Below are positions 1 through 7,955 of a stretch of DNA of 38,399 bases, one piece after another. The stretch is from contig CAJLFU010000018.1 in NCBI GenBank assembly GCA_905205995.1, positions 1 to 38,399 of the forward strand. Direction: 5' to 3'. This DNA comes from an uncultured Haemophilus sp. GTDB taxonomy: Bacteria; Pseudomonadota; Gammaproteobacteria; Enterobacterales; Pasteurellaceae. Each line of letters starts with the position of its first letter. Position 1 is the stretch's first letter. The translations under genes and the position numbers were made by a program. Below the pieces are notes generated by a model, which was not told the DNA's origin, made no database searches, and saw nothing but the letters and a program-made list of their open reading frames with translations.

Positions 1-628
1 ATCCCATACCATCCGAAATACCCGCACCAATCGCAATCACGTTTTTAATGGCACCCCCTAATTGAACGCCAATCATATCTTGGTTTACATATACCCGAAA
101 ATGCTGACTGCAGTGAATGCGCGCTTGAAATTCTAAGGCAAACTGTTCATTACAAGAGGCAAGGGTAATCGCCGTTGGCAAACCTTGAGCCAATTCTTTC
201 GCAAAAGTAGGACCTGAAAGTACCGCCGTCGGAATTGCTTTACCTAAGGTTTCTTCCACCACTTCTTGTAGTAATCGGCCAGTGTTGCGTTCTAATCCTT
301 TGGTTGCCCAAATTAAGCGATGATGAGGTTTTAAGTGCGGTCGAATCTTTAAGAGAATTTCACCGAAAGCATGGCTTGGCACCACAATTAAAATGTCTTT
401 CGATTGATCAAGGGCGGTTTTCAAATCTAATTCTAAATGCAAACTTTCTGGAAATTCAATATCAGGCAGAAAACGGCGATTTTGACGTTCCTGTTGCATT
501 TGATGAATATGATCAGGATTGTGCCCCCAAAGATAGGTTGGAGAGCCATTGCGAGAAAATGAGATAGCGAGTGCTGTTCCGTAAGAACCGCAACCAAGAA
601 TGGTAATTGGAGATTGGGATGGATTCAT
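1..628 (-). CDS. gpsA: Glycerol-3-phosphate dehydrogenase [NAD(P)+], partial (3' end outside window)
   Basis: This enzyme reduces dihydroxyacetone phosphate to sn-glycerol-3-phosphate in the cytosol for phospholipid synthesis. About 209 N-terminal residues are visible, and the C-terminal third runs off the left edge. The start MNPSQSPITILGCGSYGTA carries the Rossmann motif GxGxxG (the family usually has GAGSYGTA). Further in are the family segments SGPTFAKELAQG and QLGGAIKNVIAIGAG, the latter with the conserved catalytic-region lysine. The start at 628 is preceded by AAGG in the Shine-Dalgarno position. It lies 53 bases downstream of secB in the order secB-gpsA known from E. coli, but a strong hairpin terminator (649-674) separates the two, so expression may depend on read-through. 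Identity is very secure. Confidence 0.96.
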   Translation of the reverse strand, partial: MNPSQSPITILGCGSYGTALAISFSRNGSPTYLWGHNPDHIHQMQQERQNRRFLPDIEFPESLHLELDLKTALDQSKDILIVVPSHAFGEILLKIRPHLKPHHRLIWATKGLERNTGRLLQEVVEETLGKAIPTAVLSGPTFAKELAQGLPTAITLASCNEQFALEFQARIHCSQHFRVYVNQDMIGVQLGGAIKNVIAIGAGISDGMG

Positions 629-640
629 TTCAATCACCTT

Positions 641-674
641 TAAAATAAAAGGGCAGGCGGTATCGCCTGCCCTT
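641..674 (-). terminator. Intrinsic terminator after secB
   Basis: An 11-bp perfect stem AAGGGCAGGCG/CGCCTGCCCTT (649-659 and 664-674) has a 4-base loop. In the minus direction it is followed by TTTATTTTA. It lies just after the secB stop and just before the gpsA start. Confidence 0.9.
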
Positions 675-681
675 ATTACAA

Positions 682-1191
682 TTAATGTTGGGTTTCCTGA
701 TTTTCTTCCGCTTCAGCCGCAGCTTGCTGCTTGTTCATGTAATCAATGAACAATGCATCGAAGTTTACCGGAGAAAGGTTTAATGCCGGGAATGTACCAC
801 GATTTACTAAGTTAGAAATCAATTCACGTGCATAAGGGAAAAGCATATTTGGGCATTGAGATGTTAAGCAGTGTGCCATTTGAACATCTTCTAAACCGCT
901 GATTGTAAATACACCAGATTGTTTCACTTCACAAATAAACGCCACATCACCAGAATCTTCCATGGTGGTTTCTACGTTAATGTTTAAAGTGACTTCGTAT
1001 AGATCTTCACCCACTTGAACCGCTTCTGTGCTTAAATCAAAGCCAAGTTTTGGTTTCCATTCTTGGTGGAAAATATGAGGAAGATTTGGTGCTTCAAAAG
1101 AAACATCTTTTACATAAATACGTTGAATTTGAAGTACGGCTTCTTGTTGCTCTTCAGCTGCTACTTCAGGTTGTTGATTTTGTTCAGACAT
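682..1191 (-). CDS. secB: Protein-export chaperone SecB
   Basis: SecB is a tetrameric cytosolic chaperone that keeps precursor proteins unfolded and hands them to SecA at the Sec translocon. The protein is 169 residues, the usual size. After an acidic, glutamine-rich N-terminus it shows the SecB core: IYVKDVSFEAPNLP, then FHQEWKPKLGFDLST, then the FPYARELISNLVNRGTFP segment and LSPVNFDALF near the C-terminus, all hallmark family stretches. The C-terminus is acidic, as expected for SecA binding. The start at 1191 has AAGGA as ribosome site. It follows the rhodanese-like gene by 9 bases and shares its promoter. E. coli has grxC between the homologous genes, which is missing here. Confidence 0.97.
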   Translation of the reverse strand: MSEQNQQPEVAAEEQQEAVLQIQRIYVKDVSFEAPNLPHIFHQEWKPKLGFDLSTEAVQVGEDLYEVTLNINVETTMEDSGDVAFICEVKQSGVFTISGLEDVQMAHCLTSQCPNMLFPYARELISNLVNRGTFPALNLSPVNFDALFIDYMNKQQAAAEAEENQETQH

Positions 1192-1200
1192 AGAGGATCC

Positions 1201-1647
1201 TTACTTATGTTTTTTTACTAATGGTAAATTTGCACCCGCCCAAGCAGCTAAACCGTCTTTTAACACATAAACTTTTTCAAAGCCTTGTTTGGTTAAAAGT
1301 TCTGCGGACGTAGCAGAAGAAACACCGTTAACATCCACAATGATAACCGGTTTTTCTTTGTGGTGTTCGATTTTGCCTACATTGTGATTTTTGATTTCAG
1401 TTGGAAGCAAGTTCACGCTGCCAATAATATGACCGCGTTGGAATTCATCGATAGAGCGTAAATCAATCACCACCGCTTCTTCGTTATTCATTAAATGAAC
1501 GGCTTCAGGATTAGTTATCACGCGATATTTTTGTGTCGCACTTTTAAAAAAGGTAAAAAGTGTCATAAAAAGGACAGCAAACCATGCGATCGTTAAAAAA
1601 GTGTGTTTTTGAGCAAATTCAATTGCTTGAGGCATAAATTCTTGCAT
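1201..1647 (-). CDS. Membrane-anchored rhodanese-like protein (YibN type), catalytic cysteine absent
   Basis: This 148-residue protein has one N-terminal membrane helix (about residues 17-35, FLTIAWFAVLFMTLFTFF) followed by a single rhodanese fold (about 45-145). DLRSIDEFQRGHIIGSVNL is the typical CH2A-like region. The active-site loop, normally a Cys followed by xxGxxS, reads IVDVNGVSS, with Asp105 where the cysteine should be, so sulfur transferase activity is unlikely. Overall it matches E. coli YibN, which also sits upstream of secB and also lacks the cysteine (comparison from memory). It is first in the operon with secB, so a role near the secretion/insertion machinery is plausible but inferred. 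The start at 1647 has GAGAA upstream. Confidence 0.9.
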   Translation of the reverse strand: MQEFMPQAIEFAQKHTFLTIAWFAVLFMTLFTFFKSATQKYRVITNPEAVHLMNNEEAVVIDLRSIDEFQRGHIIGSVNLLPTEIKNHNVGKIEHHKEKPVIIVDVNGVSSATSAELLTKQGFEKVYVLKDGLAAWAGANLPLVKKHK

Positions 1648-1710
1648 GTTGTTCTCAACTTAATTTTTGATAATGAATAAGAGTTTATCTTCACATGAAA
1701 TAAAGGCTTA

Positions 1711-1739
1711 AGTATAACCGCACTTTGGTTATCTTTCAA
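1711..1739 (-). promoter_or_regulatory. Sigma-70 promoter of the rhodanese-secB operon
   Basis: On the minus strand, TTGAAA (1739-1734), a spacer of exactly 17 bases, and TATACT (1716-1711) form a good sigma-70 promoter about 65 bases upstream of the start at 1647. The spacer contains a complete uptake signal (1717-1725). Confidence 0.75.
1717..1725 (-). repeat. DNA uptake signal sequence (USS) in a promoter spacer
   Basis: An exact ACCGCACTT on the plus strand (AAGTGCGGT on minus), lying between the -35 and -10 of the rhodanese-secB promoter. Confidence 0.9.
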
Positions 1740-1798
1740 AAAAATTCTGAAGGAAACGTGGGGTTGGCGAAAGCTTATACAATCAAATGGGGAAAAAC

Positions 1799-1838
1799 AT
1801 GATCGGGATCATAAATCTATTATCTTAGTGTTTATTCT
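1799..1838 (+). promoter_or_regulatory. FNR-type box and -10 of the ansB promoter
   Basis: ATGATCGGGATCAT (1799-1812) is a perfect palindrome that matches the FNR consensus TTGAT-N4-ATCAA at 8 of 10 positions. TATTCT at 1833-1838 is a plausible -10. A start near 1845 puts the box centre about 40 bases upstream, the class II activator position. E. coli ansB is known to be FNR-activated. Confidence 0.65.
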
Positions 1839-1897
1839 ACTTCTAATTAAGTAGAGAATAGCCAAGTTTAGATTATTTAACGTAAAAGGAGACAAGT

Positions 1898-2947
1898 ATG
1901 AAATTAAAAAAATTAACAGCACTCATGATGCTTGGAGTAGGTGTTTCGGTCGCACAAGCCGCGGAATTACCGAATATTACGATTTTAGCGACTGGCGGCA
2001 CCATTGCTGGAAGCGGTGAAACCGCAGTTTCTTCTGCTTATAAAGCGGGGCAACTTAATGTTGAAGCGTTAATTGATGCCGTGCCTGAAATTAAGCAATT
2101 AGCTAATGTTAAAGGTGAACAAATTGTGAAAATTGGTTCACAAGATATGAGTGATGATGTGTGGTTAAAATTAGCGAAAGCGATTAATGCACAATGTAAA
2201 GACACTGATGGTTTCGTGATTACTCATGGTACCGATACCATGGAAGAAACCGCTTATTTCTTAGATCTTACAGCAAAATGTGAAAAACCAATTGTATTAG
2301 TGGGTGCAATGCGTCCTGCGACAGAAAAAAGTGCGGATGGTCCGTTAAATCTTTATAACGCAGTCGTGGTGGCAACCGATAAAAAATCATCTGGTCGTGG
2401 TGTGTTAGTGGCGATGAATGGGGAAGTACTAGGTGCGCGTGATGTGACCAAAATGAGTACCACTGCAGTACAAACATTCCATTCACCAAACTATGGTACC
2501 TTGGGTTATATCCATAACAGTAAAGTGGATTACGAACGTTCGCCTGAAAGTAAACATACCGTAAACACACCATTTAACGTAGATAAATTAGACAGCTTAC
2601 CGAAAGTGGGCATTATTTATGCTTATTCTAATGCACCAATTGAGCCGTTAAATTCATTATTGGATGCGGGCTATCAAGGTATTGTTTCCGCAGGTGTGGG
2701 TAATGGTAACGTGAATGCCGCACACTTAGAACGTTTAGAAAAAGCGGCGAAAGATGGCGTTGTAGTAGTACGTTCATCTCGCGTGCCAACCGGTTACACA
2801 ACGCGTGACGCTGAAGTGGATGATTCTAAATATGGTTTTGTGGCTTCAGGTACATTGAATCCGCAAAAAGCACGTGTGTTATTGCAATTAGCCTTAACAC
2901 AAACAAAAGATCCAAAAGTGATTCAACAATACTTTGAGGATTTCTAG
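1898..2947 (+). CDS. ansB: Periplasmic L-asparaginase II
   Basis: This enzyme hydrolyses L-asparagine to aspartate and ammonia in the periplasm. The protein is 349 residues with a signal peptide of about 21 residues (KLKK, hydrophobic core, cleavage after AQA). Type II asparaginase motifs follow in order: ILATGGTIAGSGE with the first catalytic threonine, GSQDMSDDVW with substrate-binding Ser/Asp, THGTDTMEETAYFLDL with the second catalytic Thr-Asp, and VGAMRPATEKSADGPLNLYNAV. The start has AGGAG (in AAAAGGAGACA) at ideal spacing. The next gene, a C4-dicarboxylate exchanger, is 155 bases downstream. Together they suggest asparagine is turned to aspartate, imported and used to feed fumarate respiration. 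A USS-pair hairpin lies after the stop. The FNR box upstream suggests anaerobic induction. Confidence 0.96.
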   Translation: MKLKKLTALMMLGVGVSVAQAAELPNITILATGGTIAGSGETAVSSAYKAGQLNVEALIDAVPEIKQLANVKGEQIVKIGSQDMSDDVWLKLAKAINAQCKDTDGFVITHGTDTMEETAYFLDLTAKCEKPIVLVGAMRPATEKSADGPLNLYNAVVVATDKKSSGRGVLVAMNGEVLGARDVTKMSTTAVQTFHSPNYGTLGYIHNSKVDYERSPESKHTVNTPFNVDKLDSLPKVGIIYAYSNAPIEPLNSLLDAGYQGIVSAGVGNGNVNAAHLERLEKAAKDGVVVVRSSRVPTGYTTRDAEVDDSKYGFVASGTLNPQKARVLLQLALTQTKDPKVIQQYFEDF

Positions 2948-2957
2948 GAAAATCATT

Positions 2958-3000
2958 GAAAGTGCGGTCAGAATTTGAATCAAATTTTAACCGCACTTTC
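2958..3000. terminator. Inverted USS pair, terminator-like hairpin after ansB
   Basis: GAAAGTGCGGT (2958-2968) and ACCGCACTTTC (2990-3000) form a long stem whose inner bases also largely pair, leaving a loop of about 3. No T-run follows on the plus strand, so termination may be partial and some ansB transcripts may continue into the transporter gene. Confidence 0.7.
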
Positions 3001-3102
3001 GGATAAAATAGGCTAATCCAAGTAATAAATATAGATAATGCACTAGTTTGTTGTTAATATATGTTCTGGAATTATTTTAAAAATTAATATGGAGAAAATA
3101 TT

Positions 3103-4404
3103 ATGATTTGGGCTCAACTTTTAGTCGTCCTACTCTTTATTTACCTAGGGGCTAGATTAGGCGGTATTGGTATCGGTTTTATGGGTGGTATGGGTGTTGT
3201 GGCACTTTCACTGCTTGGCTTAAAACCGGGTGCAATTCCGTTTGATGTAATTTCAGTTATCATGTCTGTAATCATGGCGATTGCGGCAATGCAAGTTGCG
3301 GGTGGTATGGATTTCTTAGTAAAAATGGCTGAAAAAATCCTACGTAAAAATCCAAAATACATTACCTTCCTTGCGCCAACGGTAACTTACTTTATGACTG
3401 TGCTTGCAGGTACTGGTCACACAGCGTTCTCGACACTTCCAGTAATTGCTGAAGTGGCAAAAGAACAAGGTATCCGTCCTTCACGTCCACTTTCTATTGC
3501 GGTTATCGCTTCACAAATTGCGATTACAGCCTCTCCAATTTCTGCAGCGGTGGTATTCCTTTCTGCTGAATTAGAGAAAAACTTTGGTTTAAGTTACTTA
3601 CAATTATTAGGTATTTGGATCCCAACTACTTATGCAGCATGTATGATTACTGCGGTAATTTGTAACTTCCTTGGTAAAGATTTGAAAAATGATGAAGTTT
3701 ACCAGGATCGTCTAGCAAAAGGCTTAATCACTATGCGTGGTGAAATGCAAATTGAGATCAAACCTTATGCAAAACGCTCTGTAATGATTTTCCTTATCGC
3801 GATTTTAGTGGTCATGCTTTATGCAACAGCAATCAGTAAAACTGTTGGTTTAATTCAAAACCCAATTCTTTCTCGTGATAACGCAATTATCTCTTTCATG
3901 CTTGCGACTGCAGCGATTATCACTATGGCATGTAAAGTGGACACAGCAAACATTACCAATGCAGCAACCTTCAAATCAGGTATGTCAGCCGTAATTTGTG
4001 TGCTTGGTGTGGCATGGTTAGGTAATACTTTCGTTGAAGGTCATATCGATCAAATCAAAGCAGTATCAGCTGAGTTCTTACAACAATATCCTTGGAGTTT
4101 AGCGGTTATCTTGTTCTTCGCAAGTACCTTACTTTACTCACAAGCTGCAACAGCAAAAGCATTATATCCAACTGCAATTTTATTAGGTGTTTCTCCGGAA
4201 GCCGCAATTGCAGCCTTCGCCGCGGTATCAGCATTATTCATTCTTCCTACTTACCCAACTTTAATTGCGGCAGTAGAAATGGATGACACCGGTTCAACTC
4301 GTATCGGTAAATATGTATTCAACCACCCATTCTTAATTCCTGGTGTGATTGCAATTAGCTTATCTGTATTATTCGGTTTCTTAATGGCGGGTGCAGTTTT
4401 ATAA
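3103..4404 (+). CDS. dcuA: Anaerobic C4-dicarboxylate antiporter, DcuA-type
   Basis: This is an inner-membrane antiporter of the Dcu family that exchanges fumarate, aspartate or malate for succinate during anaerobic growth. It has 433 residues, almost all hydrophobic helices. Family segments include GARLGGIGIGFMGGMG at the N-terminus, NPKYITFLAPTVTYF, STLPVIAEVAKEQGIRP, and near the C-terminus LYSQAATAKA and LPTYPTLIAA followed by MDDTGSTRIG. Compared from memory with the E. coli paralogues, these and the CKVDTANI stretch follow DcuA rather than DcuB, although Haemophilus homologues are often labelled dcuB. The start has GGAG upstream. It follows ansB and is closed by a clear terminator. Confidence 0.92.
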   Translation: MIWAQLLVVLLFIYLGARLGGIGIGFMGGMGVVALSLLGLKPGAIPFDVISVIMSVIMAIAAMQVAGGMDFLVKMAEKILRKNPKYITFLAPTVTYFMTVLAGTGHTAFSTLPVIAEVAKEQGIRPSRPLSIAVIASQIAITASPISAAVVFLSAELEKNFGLSYLQLLGIWIPTTYAACMITAVICNFLGKDLKNDEVYQDRLAKGLITMRGEMQIEIKPYAKRSVMIFLIAILVVMLYATAISKTVGLIQNPILSRDNAIISFMLATAAIITMACKVDTANITNAATFKSGMSAVICVLGVAWLGNTFVEGHIDQIKAVSAEFLQQYPWSLAVILFFASTLLYSQAATAKALYPTAILLGVSPEAAIAAFAAVSALFILPTYPTLIAAVEMDDTGSTRIGKYVFNHPFLIPGVIAISLSVLFGFLMAGAVL

Positions 4405-4428
4405 TCCTCTATTAAGCTAAAATAAATG

Positions 4429-4462
4429 AAAACCATCTTGTCTTCGGATAAGATGGTTTTTT
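4429..4462 (+). terminator. Intrinsic terminator after dcuA
   Basis: A 14-position stem AAAACCATCTTGTC/GATAAGATGGTTTT (one mismatch) has a TTCG tetraloop (4443-4446) and runs into T6. Confidence 0.95.
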
Positions 4463-4528
4463 AATAGGGAACTTCTTCTTGTTGTGATACTCTAAAGGGC
4501 AACCTATTTTTATATATAAGGAAAACCA

Positions 4529-5164
4529 ATGAAGTTATTTAAAATCCTTTTTGCTGCATTAATTGCTTATGTACCAACAGCATGGTCTGCGGTGGATTAT
4601 AATATTAAATACAGTTCTAATTATTTAATGCCTGCGTACGTGCATTTTAAGGCTGATGGTTCACAGTATTCAGTCAATGCGAAAATTAATGTTCCGTTGT
4701 ACAACATTGTGTTTACTTCTCGTGGTTCACAAAATGCGAGTCAATTTAAAATGGTGAATTATCAAGATGTGCGTAATGGTAAAACGTATGCAATTTCTAA
4801 AATTTCGCCAACAACAATTGAATACGGTAAAGTTAAAAATGGGTTAGAAACCGAGCCGTTAAAATTACCAACTTTCGACTTATTCACCATGGCATTTCAG
4901 TTGAGTTATTACGATAAATTACCAACCAGTTTCCAAATTACAAATGGTAAAAAACTTTACCCAATGGAAAATGTGAATGTGAAGAAAGTAGAAAAACAAA
5001 TTCAATATAACAAGCAAACTGTCACAGAAATCACTTATTCATTTAAAACAGGTAACAAAGACATTATGGTGAAGAAATTCTCAGGTGAGCAATTTCCACG
5101 TTATATCAAATACAGCCGAGATGGCGATGATTACGAGTTAGAGTTTGATGATTTTGTAAAATAG
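4529..5164 (+). CDS. Secreted DUF3108-like protein
   Basis: This is a 211-residue protein of unknown function. It has a clear signal peptide (MKLFKILFAALIAYVPTAWSA, cut after about residue 20) and then a soluble, beta-rich, lysine- and tyrosine-rich mature part. The pattern VDYNIKYSSNYLMPAYVHFKA at the start of the mature region and the C-terminal FPRYIKYSRDGDDYELEFDDF resemble DUF3108 periplasmic proteins. It has no cysteines and no lipobox, so it should be a free periplasmic or outer-membrane-associated protein. It is a single gene between two terminators. An extended -10 (TGTGATACT, 4483-4491) is a possible promoter. AAGGA precedes the start. The domain assignment is from pattern recognition only. 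Confidence 0.8.
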   Translation: MKLFKILFAALIAYVPTAWSAVDYNIKYSSNYLMPAYVHFKADGSQYSVNAKINVPLYNIVFTSRGSQNASQFKMVNYQDVRNGKTYAISKISPTTIEYGKVKNGLETEPLKLPTFDLFTMAFQLSYYDKLPTSFQITNGKKLYPMENVNVKKVEKQIQYNKQTVTEITYSFKTGNKDIMVKKFSGEQFPRYIKYSRDGDDYELEFDDFVK

Positions 5165-5181
5165 AATCAGATGAGAAAAAG

Positions 5182-5208
5182 AAGCCACGCAAGATTTCGT
5201 GGCTTTTT
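5182..5208. terminator. Bidirectional terminator between convergent genes
   Basis: Stem AAGCCACG/CGTGGCTT (5182-5189 and 5198-5205) is followed by T's on the plus strand and by TCTTTTTC on the minus strand. It can serve both the DUF3108-like gene and the YfcC-family gene, whose stop lies at 5212. Confidence 0.9.
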
Positions 5209-5211
5209 ATT

Positions 5212-6735
5212 TTATTGCGCATACATAAATACTTGAGTGAGAAGAAGTATCGATGAGATAACAAATTGGCAGCCTACAATTGGCATGACAAATTTCAACC
5301 ATTTATTAAATGGAATGCCAAGCATTTGTAACGTAACAAGGACTAATCCTGTTGGTGCAAGGAACAACATAATATATTGCCCCCAGTTGTAAGCCGATAC
5401 CACGATGTCTCTTGGAATGCCCACAGTATCAGCCAGCGGAGCCATAATTGGCATGGCGAGTACGGCAAGACCTGAAGATGAAGGTACAACCAGCCCTAAG
5501 AAGATGAAGATAAGGAGCTGACCAATAATAAAGACGCTGCCATTCATTCCATCGACAAGATGTGTCATATAATCGAGAATGGTGTCAGAAATCATTCCTT
5601 GTTCCAGAATGATATTGACTGCTCGAGCGAGTCCGATAATCAATGCGACGCCGACTAATTCAGAAGCACCATGAGTAAAGCCATTTACGACATCTTTTTC
5701 AGGCAATCCACTGATAAACATAATAATGATGGTAATAGCTAGGAAGGAGGCCGCCATTTGAGGGAACCACCAGCCTCCAAACATAACCCCCCATACCATG
5801 AGAGGAAAGGCGCCACTAAATAGAATCAGAATGAGTTTTCTTCTAAAGGTAAATTCAACGGTTGCATTCGGATCAATATCTTTCATATAGAGATCATAGA
5901 AGGCTTGACGATCGTCATAGGTATAAGAAAATTCAGGATTGGCACGCAGTTTTTTACAATACCAATACATGTAAGCAATCACACACGCACCACCAAGAAT
6001 AAGTCCCAGTGTACGAAATCCCATTCCTTCAGTGAATGGAATACCCGCAGCATTTGAGGCAATGACAACGGAGAAGGGATTGATTGTAGAGAATGCCGTT
6101 CCCATTGAGGCGGCGAGGAATATGGCACCAACACAGACAATCGAATCATAACCTAAGGCTAAAAAGACAGGAACAAGAATCGGGTAGAAGGCTACCGCTT
6201 CTTCCTCAATGCCACAAGCCGTACCGCCTAACAGCATTAACACACAGACAGCAAAGACAACAGAGAACTCATTTCCTTTCGTTTTCTTGGTGAGAGACAT
6301 TAATCCGGCATTAAAGGCTCCTGTCTTGTTTATGACACCAATCATCCCACCGAGTATGAAGATAAAAATCATAATATCCGCTACTTCAATGGTGCCATCC
6401 ACCATGGCGTGAATCATATCAGTAATGCCTTTTTCGTGTTGTTCAATGCGTTGATAGGTATCAGGAATAGCGATAGGCTTTTTGATAATGCCGTTGGTGA
6501 AATTAGAAAGTTGAATTTTGATATTGAGTTGATTAAGGGTTTGTTCTGTTGCTGGATAGCTTTGATCGGGAATTCCGTGGGTTTTGACAATAAAATGATT
6601 TTCGGTGCTGTCGTAGGAAAGTTTAGAGTAGGACCCTGAGGGAATAAGCCAAGTTAGGCCAATAGCAATAAGAAGAATAATAAAGAGGATGCTAAATGCG
6701 GAAGGGAATTTCATCTTTTTCTTTGATGCTTCCAT
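5212..6735 (-). CDS. YfcC-family carboxylate/amino-acid transporter
   Basis: This 507-residue inner-membrane transporter has a basic cytoplasmic N-terminus (MEASKKKMKFPSAF), a first helix, a periplasmic loop of about 80 residues, then some 10-12 helices. Stretches such as FIFILGGMIGVINKTGAF, GGTACGIEEEAVAFYPILVP and SSSGLAVLAMPIMAPLAD identify the YfcC / C4-dicarboxylate anaerobic carrier-like family. Substrate cannot be told from sequence: members have been linked to dicarboxylates, arginine/ornithine and peptidic substrates. The start at 6735 has AAGGAG upstream. It is a lone gene, read toward the dcuA block and ending at the shared terminator. Naming it DcuC would go too far, as the DcuC core is only distantly similar. 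Confidence 0.85.
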   Translation of the reverse strand: MEASKKKMKFPSAFSILFIILLIAIGLTWLIPSGSYSKLSYDSTENHFIVKTHGIPDQSYPATEQTLNQLNIKIQLSNFTNGIIKKPIAIPDTYQRIEQHEKGITDMIHAMVDGTIEVADIMIFIFILGGMIGVINKTGAFNAGLMSLTKKTKGNEFSVVFAVCVLMLLGGTACGIEEEAVAFYPILVPVFLALGYDSIVCVGAIFLAASMGTAFSTINPFSVVIASNAAGIPFTEGMGFRTLGLILGGACVIAYMYWYCKKLRANPEFSYTYDDRQAFYDLYMKDIDPNATVEFTFRRKLILILFSGAFPLMVWGVMFGGWWFPQMAASFLAITIIIMFISGLPEKDVVNGFTHGASELVGVALIIGLARAVNIILEQGMISDTILDYMTHLVDGMNGSVFIIGQLLIFIFLGLVVPSSSGLAVLAMPIMAPLADTVGIPRDIVVSAYNWGQYIMLFLAPTGLVLVTLQMLGIPFNKWLKFVMPIVGCQFVISSILLLTQVFMYAQ

Positions 6736-6858
6736 TATGGAGAACTCCTTGTGTTCGGATTAGTCAATAAGCCGAGCGCGTATTCTACACAAAACGAGCA
6801 AAAAAGCAAAGGGTGATTTTTCAAAGAATGTAATGATATCAAGGTTAGCAATCGTTTA

Positions 6859-6896
6859 CTTAAACCAAGTTTTATTGTGGTTAAACCTGGCTTAAG
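6859..6896 (-). other. Imperfect inverted repeat after the VirK-like gene
   Basis: CTTAAACCAAGTTT (6859-6872) and AAACCTGGCTTAAG (6883-6896) pair at 12 of 14 positions with a 10-base loop. No T-run follows in either direction, so this could be a weak terminator or an mRNA 3'-end hairpin for the gene ending at 6907. Confidence 0.5.
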
Positions 6897-6906
6897 TCTA
6901 TTTTAT

Positions 6907-7785
6907 TTAGGAAAATTGAGCAATTTTTTCACTCAAATCATCCAACATTTCATAACGTTTTCGGTACATGGAGCGTTTTTTGCTGGCGATTTCTTCCAGT
7001 GGTTTACGAGCACTTTCAAGCGGTAATTGCCAATATTGACCTTTTAATTGCCCTTGGTTTTCTTGCCAAAATTCATCGTAGTTGAATAGGATTTTACTGC
7101 GCGCAGATAAACGGTATTTACCTTGTGAAGTGTGAGGGATGCCGATTAATTCGCATTGCCATTTTTCAGCTAACAAGCGGAAAACATTCATCAACATAAA
7201 CATTGGGCGAACACCGTGTAATTCTTTTGTGGCTTGTTTTACCGCTTCTTGCGCCTCTTCATAAGATGGGCCTTGAATTGAGGCAATAAGTAACTTATTT
7301 GGCTTTAAGAATGTGAAAGAAGCATCATAGATACTACGTCCATTATTGTCTTTTAAGTTAATAGAAAAATACCCTTCAAAAGGGTCAATCTGGTTGATAT
7401 TGAAATAAATACCAAGTTGATCCGTTAATTGCGCTAATAAAAGGGATTTTTCTTGTAGCAATTTTTTACAAAATTCAACGCCCATTTTTTCTTCAAGCAT
7501 TAGCAGATTATTGGTAATAGCATTGAGTCGATCAGTTGCAGAAAAACGTTTGTCACAATAGGTGGCGAGCAATGCATTAAAACGATATGGATTTTGTTGA
7601 AAAAGTGGAATCCAAGTTTGGTTAGTATTTAAGAAATCAACCAGTGCATCACATTGTTTTTTAAATAAAAATTTGCGTCCGTAATAACGGGCTTTATCCC
7701 TTAATTGTTTTTTTAATGGATGATTACAAGAATCGGGCAGTAATTCTTGAAAGGTCGCGAAAGTAATAGTTTGTTTGGCTGTCAT
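6907..7785 (-). CDS. VirK/YbjX family (DUF535) protein
   Basis: A 292-residue soluble protein without signal peptide or membrane helix. The central segment YEEAQEAVKQATKELHGVRPMFMLMNVFRLLAEKWQ (split as YEEAQEAVKQATKEL and HGVRPMFMLMNVFRLLA) and the C-terminal DEFWQENQG mark the VirK/YbjX (DUF535) family. Relatives have been linked to virulence-factor localisation and peptide resistance, but no biochemical role is established. It is divergent from lon with 235 bases between. The same neighbour is recalled from H. influenzae. The start at 7785 lacks a strong Shine-Dalgarno. The C-terminus is lysine- and arginine-rich. Family confidence is good, function unknown. Confidence 0.85.
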   Translation of the reverse strand: MTAKQTITFATFQELLPDSCNHPLKKQLRDKARYYGRKFLFKKQCDALVDFLNTNQTWIPLFQQNPYRFNALLATYCDKRFSATDRLNAITNNLLMLEEKMGVEFCKKLLQEKSLLLAQLTDQLGIYFNINQIDPFEGYFSINLKDNNGRSIYDASFTFLKPNKLLIASIQGPSYEEAQEAVKQATKELHGVRPMFMLMNVFRLLAEKWQCELIGIPHTSQGKYRLSARSKILFNYDEFWQENQGQLKGQYWQLPLESARKPLEEIASKKRSMYRKRYEMLDDLSEKIAQFS

Positions 7786-7848
7786 AATGGATAAAGTGTG
7801 GTTATTTTTTCAAACGTTTTTTATTGGGTAAAATCATGCTGATTTTTG

Positions 7849-7857
7849 ACCGCACTT
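7849..7857 (-). repeat. Uptake signal sequence
   Basis: An exact ACCGCACTT on the plus strand, with the usual TTTTTG flank, between the virK-like gene and lon. Confidence 0.9.
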
Positions 7858-7955
7858 ATTGTACCTGTATTCCATGGTTTTTCCAATTAAGCATCAATAA
7901 AGGTGGTTCTTTACTTGCCTATTTTTCGATTTCTCCTTAATATGCCAAATCCTAC

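Noticed and set aside
235..567. 110-codon open frame on the plus strand
   Set aside because: It is antisense to gpsA, whose protein is clearly conserved. No ribosome site or known motif.
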